A stretch of 64,000 nt of DNA, from assembly GCA_032717465.1 (NCBI GenBank), contig CM064669.1, forward strand, positions 42,911,853 to 42,975,852, in the 5' to 3' direction. A program made the translations under genes and the position numbers. Origin of the DNA: Coenobita brevimanus (Eukaryota; Arthropoda; Malacostraca; Decapoda; Coenobitidae). The notes under the pieces were generated by a model. It made no database searches. It saw nothing but the letters and a program-made list of their open reading frames with translations, and was not told where the DNA came from. Below, one piece after another: positions 46,055 to 59,799 of the stretch (position 1 is its first letter; each line of letters begins with the position of its first letter).

Positions 46055-46395
46055 GGGCTCCGAGGATCACATCACTGAGTTTCGAAAGTCAAAGCTCAAG
46101 GTCTCGGTAACTATCGTAAAGAAGTGGATCGATAATAATGTAGGCACACGTATTGTATGGATATATCAACTGGTATCCATCCATCCATCCATCATCCAAT
46201 CCTACATTGCCCCGTGAGGAGCGTAGGGGCCCGGGGCTAGGCAAGTTGGTCCTGACATTTAAGATGAGAGTGACAAGCTTCACTCATCCCTGAGTGGCAA
46301 CATGTGAGCAATAACCCCAACCATCCCTTGGATATAAACCTTCATCGGCTCAATCCGATTAGAGTGCTGCAATTACCCACTAAACCACCATGCGC
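46055..46395 (-). repeat. tRNA-derived SINE, copy 2, with flanking repeat
   Basis: - strand A-box-like TGGTTTAGTGG (46377-46387) and B-box-like GGTTTATATCC (46330-46340). A TCCATCCATCCATCC tetranucleotide run lies at ~46,177-46,195. 46,055-46,130 is related to 21,250-21,330. Confidence 0.7.
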
Positions 46396-46515
46396 CAATA
46401 TTTGGTTATATGGTTATCATCCAGCGTAGTCAATGGTTTCCTGGCGTACAGCAAACCATTCAGCTTGTCACTCAGTGTAGAGCCACCCATAGGCAGAAGG
46501 AACTGGGAAGAATGA
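46396..46515 (+). repeat. SINE-associated repeat with hairpin, copy 3
   Basis: GGTTATATGGTTATCATCCA, then the 31-nt hairpin at 46,431-46,461 (CAATGGTTTCCTG ... CAGCAAACCATTC), with one mismatch, then CTCAGTGTAGAGCCACCC and AGGCAGAAGG. Confidence 0.75.
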
Positions 46516-46840
46516 TGCATATCAATACTACAACACTGAACCATACACAATACCGATGACCACGCTGCTCTGCTGTGACGAGTCTCGTGCAACAATATTT
46601 TACAATGTCCCGTGGTAATTAATTATTTACATATATTCAAAGCATGCGGAAATATTACACATGAAATTTAATGTATAACCTGCTGACCTTCATTTTTTAT
46701 ACATCTGTTAATTTAATTATGGGCCTCACCAACAACAAAACTGAGGGATATGTTTTGTCAGTGCTACCAGTTGGTTAGCATGGCCACTGGATTCATATCG
46801 TTCAGCAGACATTTTACCAGATAAGCCAGGGTAAATGTCG
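46516..46840. other. Gene-free stretch
   Basis: No gene or repeat recognised. Confidence 0.5.
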
Positions 46841-47330
46841 GAATTATACTGTCATCATTTTTATCCTCCTCCTTTTTATTGCCATACACTTTTATTCATC
46901 TTAAAACAGACCACTCACAGCTGTTACGGAAGTATCTTTACACCAACCGAGGTGAATTGTACATGATAAGCTTTTAAATATTGGGAGTTTTGTTTTTGTT
47001 TAAATAACTGGTAATCCCTTCAGTACAATGAGGTTTTTATTCTTGTTACTATAACACTCTTAATCAGCTTCGCAGACACTTTACACTGTTGTATATTGTA
47101 CTAGATAAGCTTAGGAAATGTTAAGTTTATATTTTTATTATATCACTGTTCCCTGTCACTGAGATTACTTTTTTCCCCTACCGCACTGCATTATTCATTT
47201 TAAGAAGGACCTCTTGCAAATGTACGTTTTACCTGATAAGCTTGAAAAAACTCGGAGTTTTGCTTTAGTTTTTATCATTTTTGTCCAATTCAGTGGGATT
47301 ACGCTTTTTTTAAGAATTTCACATTCTGTG
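46841..47330 (+). repeat. Series of diverged dispersed-block copies
   Basis: Copies around 46,850-46,920 (TTTTTATTGCCATACACTTT, TATTCATCTTA), 47,012-47,080 (CCCTTCAGTACAATGAGGTT, TTAATCAGCTTCG) and 47,155-47,210, spaced ~140-160 bp. Each also has a TACCTGATAAGCTT or TAGATAAGCTTA element, so this may be an old tandem array. Confidence 0.55.
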
Positions 47331-48190
47331 GAGTTCTTATTGATATTGTAATTATTATCATTATTATTATTATTATTTGGGGGGGGGCAAGTCTAGAAGG
47401 CTGGCAATCCAAGACCGTTTGAGATAGAGACGAAAATTTTCTGGTGTGATTTGGTTGCAGGTTTCTTTTGACACAATTTTTTCCTAGCATTTCACTCTGT
47501 TATTTTTTCAGTTTTTGTACTCCTGCGCCGCAAAAACTACTTAATCGATTGCTCTGCAAATGCTCCAGTACGTAGCTGTCAACATATACTGGTACACCTG
47601 GGTATTCATACTTAGATCCAACAAATACTTTTTGAGATATTGAGGAAAATCAAAATGGCCGCCTCATGCCAGGAGGTGCTAAAACGGAAAGTATTTGGCA
47701 GATTTTGACCAAACTCGTTGGCAATGTAGTGGGTCATGAGTGAACATGATCTGCACAGTATGAATGACCTTGACCTTGATCTCAACGTCACAGGTCAAAA
47801 TCCTCAAAACTTTTGAGTCATACCAAAAGTCCCTTAATATTAGGTCTACAATGATAACAAAAATATTTTCATAATCCTACGAGTGTCTACTTTGTACCAT
47901 TTCATTACAACAATTATGACAAACCAATATTTTTGACGGTTTTTGCACTTGCCATCAAAATGCTGTGTATAATTCAAAGTCTGTACAAGTGTGGATATTT
48001 ATTTGTCATTCTAATCTGGAATGTGGCATCATCATCTGGAATGTGAAGTTTTTTTAATACTGCTTCAGCAACTTCAAAATTCTAGTTTATTCTTGTTAGC
48101 GCTACAGTATTTTATACAACTCATAACAAAACCTCTCGCATTTACGAAAACACCATTGCACATCTCAAAGTGAGAGGGTTTCAAACGATG
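47331..48190. other. Gene-free stretch
   Basis: An (ATT)n run and a G8 run at ~47,350-47,390. 47,520-47,830 resembles the style of the 18.5-kb repeat (TGACCTTGACCTTGATCTCA, GGTCAAAATCC), suggesting a related mobile-element tail. No coding sequence. Confidence 0.5.
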
Positions 48191-48702
48191 TCCTTTAGTC
48201 CCTTCTGCACCTGGAAGCCTTAAGAGATTTTATTCTAGCTGTCAAACGATTTTATTAGGCTTAGAAAATAACCTGAGAAATACCACTGCTGGGCATCTAG
48301 AACGGACTCTTGATTGTGGGTTTTTCTCTTGTTCATCTTTCATTTTAAGGGACAACATTTATGGACCCATGTCTTTGGTTGCTTTAGGTATGTGAGAAAA
48401 AACTGTGTATATGATGGTGTATTATGTATGTATATACGTGTGATGGTGGATAAACACATAGTGTCTCTTAACCTCTTGCCCACGATCAGTTTCACTGAGC
48501 AAAATGAAATCATTTGGTAGTTGTCGAAATAAATACTTCGATCAACAAGTTTATCATCACTGCACAATTCTAGGGAGAGTAAAAACAAAAAAGCTTATGT
48601 CCTCCTCTGTTGAAAATTATAACAAATATGAAATTAAAATTTTGGGCTTCTTTTCATAAACTTGTTATGCAAGCTGTTTTTCTATGAAACAGTACCTCAA
48701 CC
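48191..48702. other. Gene-free stretch with dispersed-block copies
   Basis: Forward copy at 48,195-48,270 (CCCTTCTGCACCTGGAAGCC, CAAACGATTTTATTAGGC) and reverse copy at 48,490-48,535 (CTGAGCAAAATGAAATCATT). Confidence 0.6.
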
Positions 48703-49508
48703 TGTTGTTTTTAATGCATCAAAGACTCAGTTCTTACACCTATCAACCCGTCAAAATCTTCCACAGGTATACCCACTAATGTTTAATAATATTCAGCTTA
48801 ATCCTGCATCATCCTTGAACATGCTTGGGGTTTCATTTACTCGGGACTCATCTTGGAAAGATCATATTACATCTCTTGTAAAATCCGCTTCCAAGAGATT
48901 GGGTGTGCTAAGCCGACTCCGTTCTTTCTTTACCCCTGCACAATTGTTGACTCTATACAGGGTTTTATCCGCCCCTGTGTGGAGTACAACTCTCATGTGT
49001 GGGGAGGCTCCCCACACACAGCTCTTCTCAATAGGGTGGAGTCAAAGGCTTTTCGTCTCATTAACTCTCCCCCTCTTACTGACTCCCTTCAACTTCTGTC
49101 CCTTCGCCGCACTGTTGCATCTTTATCTCTTTTCTATCGCTACTTTAATGGTCACTGCTCCTCTGAACTGTCTGCATGCATTCCTCCACCTCTACGACAG
49201 GCGCGTAGCACCCGTCTAGCGGAAAACTCTCATCCCTTTTCTGTCCAACTCTCTAATGCAAGAGTTAACCGTTACTCCCAGTCCTTAATTTTTGCAACAG
49301 GTCAACTCTGGAACTGTCTCCCTCTGTCTGTATTTCCTGCTGCCTATGATCTCCAGTCTTTCAAACGCAGTGTGTCCAGGCATCTCGAAATGAATGGATC
49401 TTGAATTTGGCTCTCTCTTGTATTTTGTTTTTCTCTTGGAGGGAACTCTTACTGCGGGCTCATGGCCTTTAGTTCCTTCTTCCTCGCATTAAAAAAAAAA
49501 AAAAAAAA
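48703..49508 (+). pseudogene. 5'-truncated jockey-like LINE copy with poly(A)
   Basis: Starts at TTGTTTTTAATGCATCAAAG, matching 29,130 of the complete LINE, and continues without large gaps to the 3' end and a (A)18 tail (49,491-49,508). One G is missing near 48,962 relative to the complete copy, which splits the C-terminal frame into 48,662-49,219 and 48,853-49,404. Otherwise about 96 percent identical. 5' truncation is the usual outcome of target-primed reverse transcription. Confidence 0.9.
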
Positions 49509-51281
<1,773 letters not shown>

Positions 51282-51340
<59 letters not shown>

Positions 51341-51341
51341 A
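51282..51341. repeat. Compound (CT)n(CA)n microsatellite
   Basis: About 17 CT units followed by about 13 CA units. Confidence 0.95.
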
Positions 51342-51610
51342 ACTCTCGCCAACTTTTAATTTCCCGCTTAATATAATGAACGGTAATACTATATGATAAC
51401 TGAACGTGGCATAAATTCGAAATATCTACCAAATTCATCTATACGTATGTCAAGAGCGCAAGAAAAAAAAAAAAGAAAAAAAGAAAAAGACTAAATACAA
51501 TGAATAGCGATTTTCGGAAATCTGCCCTAAGTTGTTACATTCTGACACAGCATTTAAAAAATTAAACAGGTCTACTTCTGTGCACTTTAGGGTAATATTT
51601 ACAGTTACGG

Positions 51611-51612
<2 letters not shown>

Positions 51613-51660
<48 letters not shown>
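51613..51660. repeat. (GA)n microsatellite
   Basis: About 24 GA units. Confidence 0.96.
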
Positions 51661-51661
<1 letters not shown>

Positions 51662-51954
51662 AAACGAATGACAAAGAAATAATGGAAAATTATTAAGAGA
51701 AAGAAGAACACTGAAAAAAAAAGGAGGGAAAGAATATTACGACTAGTGATAACGATGCAAATGAAAAAAATTGAAGTAAAGAAAAAAGTAACGACGCAAA
51801 ATAAAAAAAATAAAATGGATAAAGCTAAACTATGTAAATTACGAAACGAATGAATTTTTGCTTTGAGGAAAAACTAAGGAAAATAAACCATGGTAAACAA
51901 CTACTGAAAATTAAGGAAGACAATGGTCAAAGAAAGAATGAAATACGGGAATCA
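51661..51954. other. A-rich gene-free stretch
   Basis: A-rich sequence (GAAAAAAATTGAAG, AAATAAAAAAAATAAAATGG). No gene recognised. Confidence 0.5.
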
Positions 51955-52625
51955 AATTACACAGATAGCTAATGTGTGTATGACAATGCTGACACTAAAC
52001 AACAGATTATATAAATGAACAGATAATGAGTGTATGACAATGCTAAAACTAAATAACAAATGTAAATGAAAACACAGATAATGAGTGTATGACAATGCTA
52101 AAACTAAATAACAAATGTAAATGAAAACACAGATAATGAGTGTATGACAATGCAAAAACTAAATAACAGAATATATAAATGAAAACACAGATAATGAGTG
52201 TATGACAATGCAAAAACTAAATAACAGAATATATAAATGAAAACACAGATAATGAGTGTATGACATTGCTAAAACTAAATAACAGAATATATAAATGAAA
52301 ACACAGATATGAGTGTATGACAATGCTAAAACTAAGTAACAGAACATATAAATGAAAACACAGACAATGAGTGTATGACAATGCTGACATTAAATGACAG
52401 AAGATACGAAAATACAGATAATGAGTGCATGACAATGCTAAAACGAAATACCGGTAACAGATATAAATGAAAACACAGATAATGAGTGTATGACAATACT
52501 GACACTAAATAACAGAAGACATAAATGAAAAAATAGGTAATGTGTGTATGACAATGTTGACACTAAATAACAGATGTAAATGAAGACACAGATAATGAGT
52601 ACATGACAATGCTGACACTAAATGG
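51955..52625 (+). repeat. ~54-58-bp minisatellite, about 12 units
   Basis: Unit AGATAATGAGTGTATGACAA, TGCTAAAACTAAATAACAGA, ATATATAAATGAAAACAC (58 bp), with shorter variants lacking the ATATAT part. Antisense frames with repeated HYLCFHLY-like peptides are repeat artefacts. Confidence 0.93.
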
Positions 52626-53560
52626 CAAAGAAATAAATAAAAACGAAAGAAATTAATCCAGCGCTGGCTGTGACAGTCTGCACAAGTGCTCGTGGGCCCT
52701 TCGGGTCCCTCGCGCTTGCTTCTGCGGAGGACTCGCGTTAAGTGCTGTTCTAGTGTAAAGTTGTCACTCGGATTTTTTGCAGCTAACCAATTGATCGTGT
52801 TATTTGCAACTTCGGGAAGAGAACCCAAATTGTCCGAACGCAAGTCCGAAGTACACACACAGCCACTCGGCTACTTCTACAGTTTATTTTAGTTCTACCT
52901 CATGGCAAAAAATTCTACGGAGATCCTATGCCGGGCTCCGGGAGCAGCGTTTTTTGGTCAAAATGTGATAGCTCATTAAATATAGTAAAAGTTTTTCAAT
53001 CGTGATGGGACCAATTCTTTTTTTCACATCAGCGAATTTTTTGCGATTTTTGTGCCAATTTTGGTGCGATTTGAATATGTAGTTTCGGCTGCCCAAAACA
53101 CACACACACACACGCACGCCTACTGCTTTATTATATTAAATTATAGGAGACACCAAGTGCAGAACAGAGGCCTCCCTCCCCCTTCTCTCTCTCTCTCTCT
53201 CTTTCACACACTGTGCTTACCGCATGACAATTTCCCTCTGTCTGTCGTCGTCAATTTTCAAACAGTACTTGCCCCCATAGTATTCCCGTCCTACCCACAC
53301 CCCCTCCCTTACCTCTCGAAATAACAGTTCCAATAATTATCAACTGTTATTAGCACAGTAATAACTGCGTGTAACAAGAGTAATTATCACAAAAGCGATG
53401 GCTGCATGTTGTCATAATTGCACAGGGTAATACAGCCCCTGATACACTAACATTAACGCAGGTATTTGTATCCTGCCACCGATTAATCTTCCTATAAATC
53501 TATATTTGGTATTCCAGCTTAATTTTGGCGGTGTATCACATGATTTGCATCTGTTAATCG

Positions 53561-53561
<1 letters not shown>
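52626..53561. other. Gene-free stretch
   Basis: Short (CA)n at ~53,097-53,112 and (CT)n at ~53,183-53,201. No gene recognised. Confidence 0.5.

Positions 53562-53613
<52 letters not shown>
53562..53613. repeat. (GT)n microsatellite
   Basis: About 25 GT units. Confidence 0.96.
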
Positions 53614-53616
<3 letters not shown>

Positions 53617-55071
53617 TAGTCATGAGGAGGGGGGATTTAGAGGATATGTGGGGGGTAGGTCTTATGCCAAGGGAGTTAATGTATACCACCAAGACAGCAA
53701 GTACTCAGTCTCATAGGGGAACTAGAGCTGACCCATATAAATTTACATGGGTGTCCAAATGTACCAACACATAACATTAACATAATGACACTAATTTTTC
53801 CCCAGTGCCAATATATACAATGGACATTTCAATTTGCTCTCGACCACATTCACGACAAGATCGTCAGAATTTTGTCTTTTCAGAACGTGCATTATAGAGT
53901 TGTAAAAACTGTACTGAAACCCATCTCCGGCAGGCAACACGAGCACTAAGAATATTAAACTTGGGATGGTGAGAACGAGGGCTTGAATGTCACTGCAATG
54001 ACAGCCATGGAGATACAATGTTAAGAATGACCATCTGGCTTTTAATTTCTTCTTTTCAACAGTTTCTGTTTAGTATCAGGCCCAGAAATGAAAGGACTGT
54101 AAGACGGGCAAACTCTGGGAAAGGAAGGCCATTCTATGTTTGGTCAAATGTTGTTAACACTCAAGCTCCTATGACTCACTCATCTGGTGTAAGCTGGAAT
54201 AGAATACAAGGGTGATCCGGGCCATGACAGGGTTCATGGTTACAGTATTAATACTCTCAGGCTCCAATGACACACTCTAGGATGAACAAAATCGTCTGCT
54301 GTCAGCGGATGGCAATACTACAGTTGTCCCGAACATGAGAGGTTTATCGTTACTTATACGAATATTACGCGATGCATTTTATATGCTCGTTATAGGTAGG
54401 CTTATGATGTAAAAAGGGTAAATTTGTATAATCTTTAAAATGAATAAATAAATCACATCTTAGCACTTTCTGTTCACAAGATTTGACAACAACTTACCGA
54501 TGGCCCAGTTACTCCAACACTGACCTAGTTTCTCCACCTTACCGCCTTCAGCCCGATGACGTGTTATATACCTATTTTATTTTTGGTATTTCACGATGGG
54601 TGAAACAACGATGACACGGTGGTAACATGTTTGACTCGCGACCTTGGAAAAAGTACCCCTGGTGGACATTTATGGTGAATGCTGGCCAGTATGGTATTTT
54701 AAATGTTTGCATATTTGTGCACATTGTCAGTCCTTTCAAAGGCATAAACAGGCTCTGACATATACAAAAGGCCAGAACAACTGATCCACTATTATATATT
54801 TCTTTCTCCCTATACACATATTAAAACACATTATCCAGTTACCAAAGTTAGAAATGCAGTAGGCTGGGTACCATATTAAAACAATAACTATCCAGTGTTT
54901 TAAAGTATACAGAGCAACCGTAGCCACGGAAAAAAGGAGTGTGTGTGTGGTCAGTTACGCCATTTAATACAATGACATCTGTGCCTTGCCACGTCTAGAT
55001 TATTATTATAATTTAGGAGAGACCAACTGGAAAAATATTAAAAAACTTTAGAAGCAACATCGAGCGCTGCA
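53614..55071. other. Gene-free stretch
   Basis: A reverse dispersed-block copy at 54,280-54,310 (GAACAAAATCGTCTGCTGTC, preceded by TACTCTCAGGCTCC). No recognised gene. Confidence 0.5.
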
Positions 55072-55800
55072 ATCCATATATCAGATTCAGAAGGAAATCG
55101 TTTTCCAATACGCGTCTCGTCCACTGAGTCGGCTCTAAGACAAAAACTTCTTTATGGCTCACCGCTTTAGTCTGCCTATCCTTATTCCTGTTTGTTGTTG
55201 CGTTTCTCATTGTTTTTAATGTTATATTGTGCTTGTTGCATGCTTGGTTAATATGAGTCTGCGGGAGGGGGGTAATTCTTATTGTGTTTTGTTACTCTTT
55301 TTTCTTCCTCTCCCTTTTTAGTGCTCGTTTTACTGAATGTTTGTATATTTGTTGCTCTGGTCGTTCCTCTATCGTTGTACTACACCCTTAAAAAAAAAAA
55401 AACACCCACACCACACACCGCCCTCATCCCAAACAATACTACTACTGTACACCATTCTAAAAAACATCCACACCACACATCGTCCTCACCCCATACGACA
55501 CATTTCTACACTCACCATAAATCCTTCCCACACACTCAACAAGCCACCCATTTCCATATCCTCCTTTTATCCTATGCACCACACGCCCTCCACCTACAGC
55601 ATCTCTCCCCAGACTACACTGTATTCTCACCATCCCTAGATATATCCTTCCCACACACTCAACCACCCACCTCACACATCCTCCTTTCATCCTTCACACC
55701 ACGCCCTCCACCTACACCACCCTACCAGTCACACGACACACGGGCCAAGGCACACAAAACAGCATTATCACAAAGCTCTGAGACTCGCCGTTACAAGTAT
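55072..55800 (+). repeat. Long dispersed repeat, copy 2
   Basis: Starts CCATATATCAGATTCAGAAG, then GTCTCGTCCACTGAGTCGG, matching 43,985 onward. The middle is a C/A/T-rich degenerate tract (CACACATCCTCCTTTCATCC). It ends GGGCCAAGGCACACAAAACA, matching ~45,618. It lacks the LINE and the (GT)n runs of copy 1. Confidence 0.65.
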
Positions 55801-55989
55801 TGTTAATGGGGCTTGGTCAACTTTAGCTTTCACCCTTTCCATCGACCCTCTGTTCCGTAATTCCACTTCATATTTTCGTCTCTATCACAGTCCTTGCTTC
55901 TCCTACCTCTTTTCCGGATACTTTCGTCTTTTTTCTTACCTCCCTGTCTTCTATCATCTCCCTACCTTACATCTTTGTTACCTTCCTGT
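55801..55989. other. Short pyrimidine-rich stretch
   Basis: Non-coding. Confidence 0.5.
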
Positions 55990-56170
55990 ACTCCCTCTTC
56001 TGGTGCTGGAGCCCGGGGCCAGGCAAATTGGTCCCGTCACCCAAGATGAGAGTGACCAGCCCCACCCATCCCTAAGTGGCACTACGCGAGCAACAAACCC
56101 CAACCATCCCTTGGATATAAACCTGCACCGGCTCATTCCGATTGCAGCGCCTTCATTATCACCTGGCGCT
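55990..56170 (-). repeat. tRNA-derived SINE, copy 3
   Basis: - strand B-box-like GGTTTATATCC (56113-56123) and a degraded A-box region (GGCGCCAGGTGATAATG in place of the TGGTTTAGTGG block). Confidence 0.65.
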
Positions 56171-56400
56171 ATAGTCTGGTTATATGGTTACCACCCAGCG
56201 TAGTAAATGGTTTCCTTGTGTACAGGAAACCATTTGCCTTGTCACTCAGCATAGAGTCACGTCACCCATAGACAGAAGGAAGAGGAAAGAATGAAGGAAA
56301 GATAGAAGAGGAAGGAAGGAGGAAGAAGGAAGAGAGGAGAGGGCAGTTACCCAAGAGCAGCACTACATGGAGTGACTGGACGGTAAGCAACCCCACATAC
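56171..56400 (+). repeat. SINE-associated repeat with hairpin, copy 4
   Basis: GGTTATATGGTTACCACCCA, then the hairpin at 56,205-56,235 (AAATGGTTTCCTT ... CAGGAAACCATTT, one mismatch), then a GGAAGGA purine tract and CAGCACTACATGGAGTG. Confidence 0.8.
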
Positions 56401-56414
56401 ATACCATCTCTCTC

Positions 56415-57310
<896 letters not shown>

Positions 57311-57320
57311 CCTTCCCACA
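57311..57320 (-). promoter_or_regulatory. Polypurine tract of G1
   Basis: TGTGGGAAGG on the - strand, directly next to the 3' LTR, where second-strand priming would occur. Confidence 0.65.
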
Positions 57321-57370
57321 AAGAAAAAGAAATTTACAAAGGAAATTTCTTATTACTCTAAACAATCTGT

Positions 57371-59503
57371 CTAAAGTCTAGATAAGCAATCTGCAATAAC
57401 ATTTTCTTTCCCCTTGACATGTTGTATGTCTAATGAATACTCCTGAAGAAGTAGACTCCATCTTGTCAATCTCTGATTTTTATCTTTAAACTTACTAAGG
57501 AATTTCAGTGGGTTATGATCGGTATAAATGACTATGGGGTCAAAACCAGAACACAAATAAAATGAAAAATGCTGTAAACCCAAAATCAAGGCCAAAAGCT
57601 CTTTCTCAATGGTTGAGTAGTTCTTTTGAGGTGGAGTGAACTTCTTACTGTAATAAGATACAGGGTGTTCAATACCCTGATCATCCTCTTGCAGCAAAAC
57701 AGCCCCGGCTCCTGTATCACTTGCATCAACAGCCATCTTAAAAGGCTTAGCAAAATTTGGAGTAGCGAGCACTGGCTGACTTAATAGAATAGCTTTAAGT
57801 TTGTTGAAAGAGGATTCACAGTTATCGGTCCAGACAAATTTAACTCCCTTTTTCAGTAGGTCTGTAAGTGGTGATACAAGAATTGAAAAGTTAAGAACAA
57901 ATCTCCTGTAATAACCTACCATTCCCAAAAATCTTTGTAGCTCTTTCCTAGTTTTAGGTCTGGGAAGATCACTTATAACCTGAACTTTAGCTCCTGGTGG
58001 TGCAACATGTCCATCACCAATTACATACCCAAGGTACTGAACTTCAGCTTGACCAAACTCACACTTTGATAAATTAGCTACAAGATTAGCATGAACTAAA
58101 CGGTCAAGAAAATTACTGACATGGCATAGGTGATCTTTCCAGTTGTCACTGAAGATTAATACATCATCAATATAAACAACACACCCTGCCAAACCCTCTG
58201 TTACAACATTCATGAGCTTCTGAAATGTGGCTGGTGCATTCTTCATACCATACGGCATTACTGAACATGCAAAAGCCTTTCCTAATGTTACAAAACATGA
58301 GATCTCCCTAGCACGTTCAGTCATAGGTACTTGCCAGTATCCCTTTAACAAATCAAACTTACTTATGTACCTAGCCTTTCCGATCTTGTCTATGCAATCT
58401 TCTACACGAGGGAGAGGGTAAGTGTCTGTTTTAGTTATCTGATTAACACGTCTGTAGTCGATGCAAAGCCTCTGTGACCCACCTGGCTTAGGGACTAGAG
58501 TGACAGGAGAACTCCACTCGCTCTGACAGGGCTCAATCATCTTGTGGTCCAACAGGTAGCCAAGCTCCTTCTGGATGAGAGGAACTTTCACTGGGTTCAC
58601 ACGGTAAGGAGGCAATTTAATTGGCTTTGCGTCTCCAACATCGACATCATGCATCAACACAGTGGTTCTTCCTGGAGTGGCACGGAACACTTGCGGGTAC
58701 TCCTGCAGTAATGCCGAAAACTCCTGCCTTTCCTTAGGAGGTAGATGAGAAAGCTTAGTCTGGAGATCATTCATGATATCAGGATTCTTCCCCAAACAAT
58801 CACTCAGGCTCATACTGCATGGGAGAGCTTCACTTGCAGACTCGGGTGGAACAGCTACAGTGCAGACTGGATTATTTTCGTCCCGCCTGTGATATAACTT
58901 TAGCATGTTGATGTGACATAGTTGTTTGCTCTTTCTACGATCTGGTGTGGCGATGACATAGTTGACATCACTGAGTTTCTTCTCCACGAAATAAGGACCA
59001 CTAAACTTGGCTTGAAGAGGTTGCCCATGAACTGGTAGCAGAATCAAAACCTGATCTCCTGGCTGAAAGTGGCGTAACCTGGACTTCTTATCATACCAAG
59101 TCTTCATCTTCTCCTGAGCAGCTCCTAAATTCTCTCTCGCCAGCTGTAAAGCAGTGGACAGCCGTTCTTTGAACTTCATCACATACTCCAGCAGGTTGAC
59201 GTCATCTTCCTCCGACAGCCAGCATTCCTTGAGTAACTTAAGGGGTCCTCTTACTTCATGGCCAAACAGTAGTTCAAAAGGTGAGAAGCCCAGTGATTCA
59301 TTTGGAGATTCTCTTGCAGCAAACACAACGAATGGAAGACCTTTATCCCAGTCTTTCTGATGTTCCAAACAGTATTTCTTGAGCATCGATTTGAGTGTTT
59401 GATGATATCTCTCCAACGCTCCTTGGGTCTGGGGATGGTAAGCTGAAGACGTGATCTGGGAGATGCCCAACTCTTTCAGAGACTGCTTGAAAACATTTGA
59501 CAT
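57371..59503 (-). CDS. pol: G1 integrase C-terminus, reverse transcriptase and RNase H
   Basis: 710 codons. Residues 1-90 are the end of the integrase core, with catalytic E31 in SSAYHPQTQGALERYH. Residues 140-205 are the GPY/F module (FQPGDQVLILLP, KFSGPYFVEKKL). Residues 295-500 are RT: LPPYRVNPVKVPLIQKEL, WSSPVTLVPKPGG, RLCIDYRRVNQ, FDLLKGYWQ with D384, PYGMKNAPATFQ, YIDDVLIF with D446/D447. Residues 515-545 are the RT thumb (FLGMVGYYRRF). Residues 590-710 are RNase H: AVDASDTGAG with D593, EKELLAL with E634, YTDHNPL with D662, and the closing IADCLSRL. RNase H ends pol, 60 bases before the LTR, so no integrase follows it. All RT and RNase H catalytic residues that I can check are present. 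The first ATG is internal to integrase, and the true upstream part is in another frame. Confidence 0.95.
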   Translation of the reverse strand: MSNVFKQSLKELGISQITSSAYHPQTQGALERYHQTLKSMLKKYCLEHQKDWDKGLPFVVFAARESPNESLGFSPFELLFGHEVRGPLKLLKECWLSEEDDVNLLEYVMKFKERLSTALQLARENLGAAQEKMKTWYDKKSRLRHFQPGDQVLILLPVHGQPLQAKFSGPYFVEKKLSDVNYVIATPDRRKSKQLCHINMLKLYHRRDENNPVCTVAVPPESASEALPCSMSLSDCLGKNPDIMNDLQTKLSHLPPKERQEFSALLQEYPQVFRATPGRTTVLMHDVDVGDAKPIKLPPYRVNPVKVPLIQKELGYLLDHKMIEPCQSEWSSPVTLVPKPGGSQRLCIDYRRVNQITKTDTYPLPRVEDCIDKIGKARYISKFDLLKGYWQVPMTERAREISCFVTLGKAFACSVMPYGMKNAPATFQKLMNVVTEGLAGCVVYIDDVLIFSDNWKDHLCHVSNFLDRLVHANLVANLSKCEFGQAEVQYLGYVIGDGHVAPPGAKVQVISDLPRPKTRKELQRFLGMVGYYRRFVLNFSILVSPLTDLLKKGVKFVWTDNCESSFNKLKAILLSQPVLATPNFAKPFKMAVDASDTGAGAVLLQEDDQGIEHPVSYYSKKFTPPQKNYSTIEKELLALILGLQHFSFYLCSGFDPIVIYTDHNPLKFLSKFKDKNQRLTRWSLLLQEYSLDIQHVKGKENVIADCLSRL

Positions 59504-59799
59504 GAAATTACTTCCCGGTCTGACTGTACCTCCTTGGGCAGACCAAACTTTGTGAAGAACCCTAGCATTTCCTTAACCACGTTCTTTGCTGAGATATTTC
59601 TAAGTGGAATGGCTTCAGGATAACGAGTAGCCATATCAATCATGGTCAACACATAAGAAAATCCTGAAGAAGTCTTAGGAAGAGGGCCCACAATATCCAC
59701 CAACACACGGGTGAAAGGCGCCTCAAAAGGAGGAATGGGAACTAGAGGTGCAACCTTTTCGGTCTGATTACACTTCCCACAACTTGACAGGTGTGACAA
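59476..59799 (-). CDS. pol: G1 integrase core, in a separate frame
   Basis: 107 codons covering the first two catalytic aspartates of the D,D-35-E core: D35 in LVDIVGPLP and D94 in VQSDR. The third residue, E31, is in the next frame. It joins the zinc-finger part (upstream frame) near 59,775 and the C-terminal part (downstream frame) near 59,513. Both joins are single-base frame changes in the same direction, and both lie at GGGAAGT on the - strand. The first and last ~10 residues of this frame are out-of-frame filler. Confidence 0.9.
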   Translation of the reverse strand: MSHLSSCGKCNQTEKVAPLVPIPPFEAPFTRVLVDIVGPLPKTSSGFSYVLTMIDMATRYPEAIPLRNISAKNVVKEMLGFFTKFGLPKEVQSDREVISCQMFSSSL

